Below are positions 5,018 to 6,389 of a stretch of DNA of 6,389 nucleotides, one piece after another. Each line of letters begins with the position of its first letter. Position 1 is the stretch's first letter. Origin of the DNA: Silvanigrellales bacterium (GTDB lineage: Bacteria; Bdellovibrionota_B; Oligoflexia; Silvanigrellales; Silvanigrellaceae); assembly GCA_028285285.1 (NCBI GenBank), contig JANQPW010000088.1, positions 1-6,389 of the forward strand. The letters run 5' to 3'. Below the pieces are notes generated by a model. The model saw only the letters and a program-made list of their open reading frames with translations, had not been told where the DNA came from and made no database searches. The position numbers and the translations under genes are program-made.

Positions 5018-6389
5018 TCAGAATGAAGCCGAAAGGGACACATCGGCTTCCCATCCATCGAGGGGAGGCCGCTGCACGCAAGCACCCCCCGAACACACAA
5101 TGCCACCAGGCTCTCGACCATAAGCCACACTCAGCTGCACAAAACTCTGGCTCCATCCCAGTCGAAGGGAATTGAGCGATTTTCCCTGCAGACCGGAACG
5201 GCCCACATAGGTTCCCCACTGTTCAGTGCGGGTGTAAATCAGGCTTGCCTTTCCCAGCCCCCAAGGGTTGAGCAACCCTGCCGTTTGAGCCCCCAAGGTG
5301 CCACGAAGTCGTTGCCCCTCAATAGTTCTGCCGCTCTCATTTGCCGCTGCTGCTGTCGGCTGCAAGAGTGGCTCCGCTTCCAGTTTCTTCCACAACAGCT
5401 GGGTGCTCAAATACTCTGTGCCCAGTTCTGTTGTGCCATCCGCTATCCATTCATCGCCGCGCTCATTCACGCCGGGAGACTCATAACTTCGCCAACCACC
5501 GGCCAGCTTTTGCCCCCAGCGCGGGAAAACCAGCGTGGTGCCCCACGACTGCTGCTTTTCTCCAGAGTCTGCCTCAAAACCCTGCTCCAGCACCCAGCTT
5601 GGGGTGAGAGACCAAGCTCGCTCATTTCCAAAATTCAATTGGGGCGCCACACGCAAAGCCTTCACGCTGTCTGCCGAAAAAGGCGTCCCGTTGTCATCAA
5701 CCAACACGGGCTGATCCACATAAAGAGGAACCTTGTGCAACCTCACCGCCGTCACAGGCCACTTCATTGCAAATGTGGGGGTTGTCCAAAAAGGAAACTT
5801 CAGACTGGCTTCGAACAGCAGTGCATCACTCATATCGGGTTCTTCCGGAGCATTCTCTCCCGAATACCTGCGCTCGTATTGAGTGCCCGCGGCACCCAGA
5901 TCGAGCAGGGAAGATTCAGCCTGAAAGCCGAGCCCCACCCGCTGCTGATTCTCCTCGCTCGGAAGTCCTGCCGATTCAAGAGGGGCCACTTTCAGCTGCG
6001 CCACCCCCACGCCAAGTGACAAGCGGTTTTCATTGCTTTCAAAAAGCTTCACCTCAATATGGGCCGCGCCGGCCGTTGTTTCTGGTCGAAGCTCCGACAC
6101 ATCTGCGGCTGGATCTAAAACATAAGGGAACAGTCGGTTTTCAATGCGCCCAACGCCCAGAAACAGCGTGACATGGGGATGAGAAAACTGAACCGCACCG
6201 CCGCGGAGCCTATCAGCAATATTGGCTCCAGCATTGTGCTTCACGGAGAGCAGCTGGCCCGACTGCAGGAACACACTGCTGTCACCCAAGCGAGCACTCC
6301 ACGAGAGGGGCCAAGTTTCCAACTCTGACCGCCACTCCACATAGCTTTCACCCAGTTCATCTTCATGCACAAAATCTCCACAGGGTGGA
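5018..6389 (-). CDS. Outer-membrane beta-barrel protein, 5' end outside window
   Basis: The frame is open to the right edge of the window (PPCGDF precedes a GTG at 6370), so the real start and signal peptide lie beyond 6389; at least 456 codons are present. The protein consists of alternating amphipathic strands separated by polar loops, with abundant aromatic girdle residues (WSARLGDSSVFL, VTLFLGVGRI, RLSLGVGVAQL, LRLGWSQSFVQLSVAYG). It ends in DVSLSASF, with the C-terminal Phe used by the BAM complex to recognise outer-membrane proteins. The last extracellular-type loop carries an IVCSGGACVQ cysteine pair, six residues apart counting both, probably disulfide-bonded and surface-exposed. Substrate or role is unknown; no porin, TonB or usher family was recognised. 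It is the first visible gene of a likely minus-strand operon with 4559-5002 and 3506-4489. Confidence 0.83.
   Translation of the reverse strand, partial: PPCGDFVHEDELGESYVEWRSELETWPLSWSARLGDSSVFLQSGQLLSVKHNAGANIADRLRGGAVQFSHPHVTLFLGVGRIENRLFPYVLDPAADVSELRPETTAGAAHIEVKLFESNENRLSLGVGVAQLKVAPLESAGLPSEENQQRVGLGFQAESSLLDLGAAGTQYERRYSGENAPEEPDMSDALLFEASLKFPFWTTPTFAMKWPVTAVRLHKVPLYVDQPVLVDDNGTPFSADSVKALRVAPQLNFGNERAWSLTPSWVLEQGFEADSGEKQQSWGTTLVFPRWGQKLAGGWRSYESPGVNERGDEWIADGTTELGTEYLSTQLLWKKLEAEPLLQPTAAAANESGRTIEGQRLRGTLGAQTAGLLNPWGLGKASLIYTRTEQWGTYVGRSGLQGKSLNSLRLGWSQSFVQLSVAYGREPGGIVCSGGACVQRPPLDGWEADVSLSASF

Noticed and set aside
5285..6171. Long plus-strand ORFs (up to 244 codons) opposite the beta-barrel gene
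   Set aside because: The minus-strand frame has clear barrel character and a terminal Phe, while the plus-strand translations are rich in Arg, Pro, His and Cys without any domain. They are shadows.

Overview
The window reads as a diderm (Gram-negative) bacterial chromosome segment. The evidence is a beta-barrel outer-membrane protein with a terminal phenylalanine, a lipoprotein, and two small proteins with classical signal peptides. The genus cannot be fixed from the sequence. The style of the envelope genes would suit a Bdellovibrio-like proteobacterium, but that is only an impression. The window splits into a lower-GC accessory left half (one line sampled near 120-180 is about 40% GC) and a higher-GC envelope right half (one line sampled near 5700-5760 is about 58%).

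Left half, positions 1-2590, all genes on the minus strand. Reading 5' to 3' on the minus strand: (i) the 5' piece of a group II intron starting with GTGCG at 2543 and carrying only the first ~50 codons of its reverse transcriptase; (ii) joined to it out of frame, the last ~50 codons and right end of an IS3-family transposase; (iii) the last 99 codons of a tyrosine recombinase, whose reading frame resumes right at the IS end; (iv) two closely packed genes of unknown function (797-1495 and 89-733). This is a nested graveyard of mobile elements. The two unknown genes sit directly behind the integrase tail and are probably cargo of the element it once mobilised.

Middle, 2543-2905, plus strand. 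A 20-bp hairpin with a 3-nt bulge and a CCCC loop spans 2543-2589 and buries the Shine-Dalgarno of the next gene, a standalone 23S rRNA intervening-sequence (S23-type) four-helix-bundle protein. That gene is broken by a one-base frameshift near 2805-2812. The group II intron fragment starts exactly at the outer edge of this hairpin, in the opposite orientation.

Right half, 2926-6389, all on the minus strand. A partial outer-membrane beta-barrel gene (5018 to the window edge) is followed 15 bp later by a small secreted protein with a paired-cysteine motif (4559-5002), and 69 bp later by a probable lipoprotein (3506-4489). These three look like one transcription unit and may form an envelope assembly. 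A fourth gene (2926-3330), 175 bp further on, encodes a small secreted four-cysteine protein and may be its own unit. It converges on the broken S23 gene with a 20-bp gap.

No rRNA, tRNA, CRISPR array or replication origin was seen. No convincing sigma-70 promoter or intrinsic terminator could be assigned.
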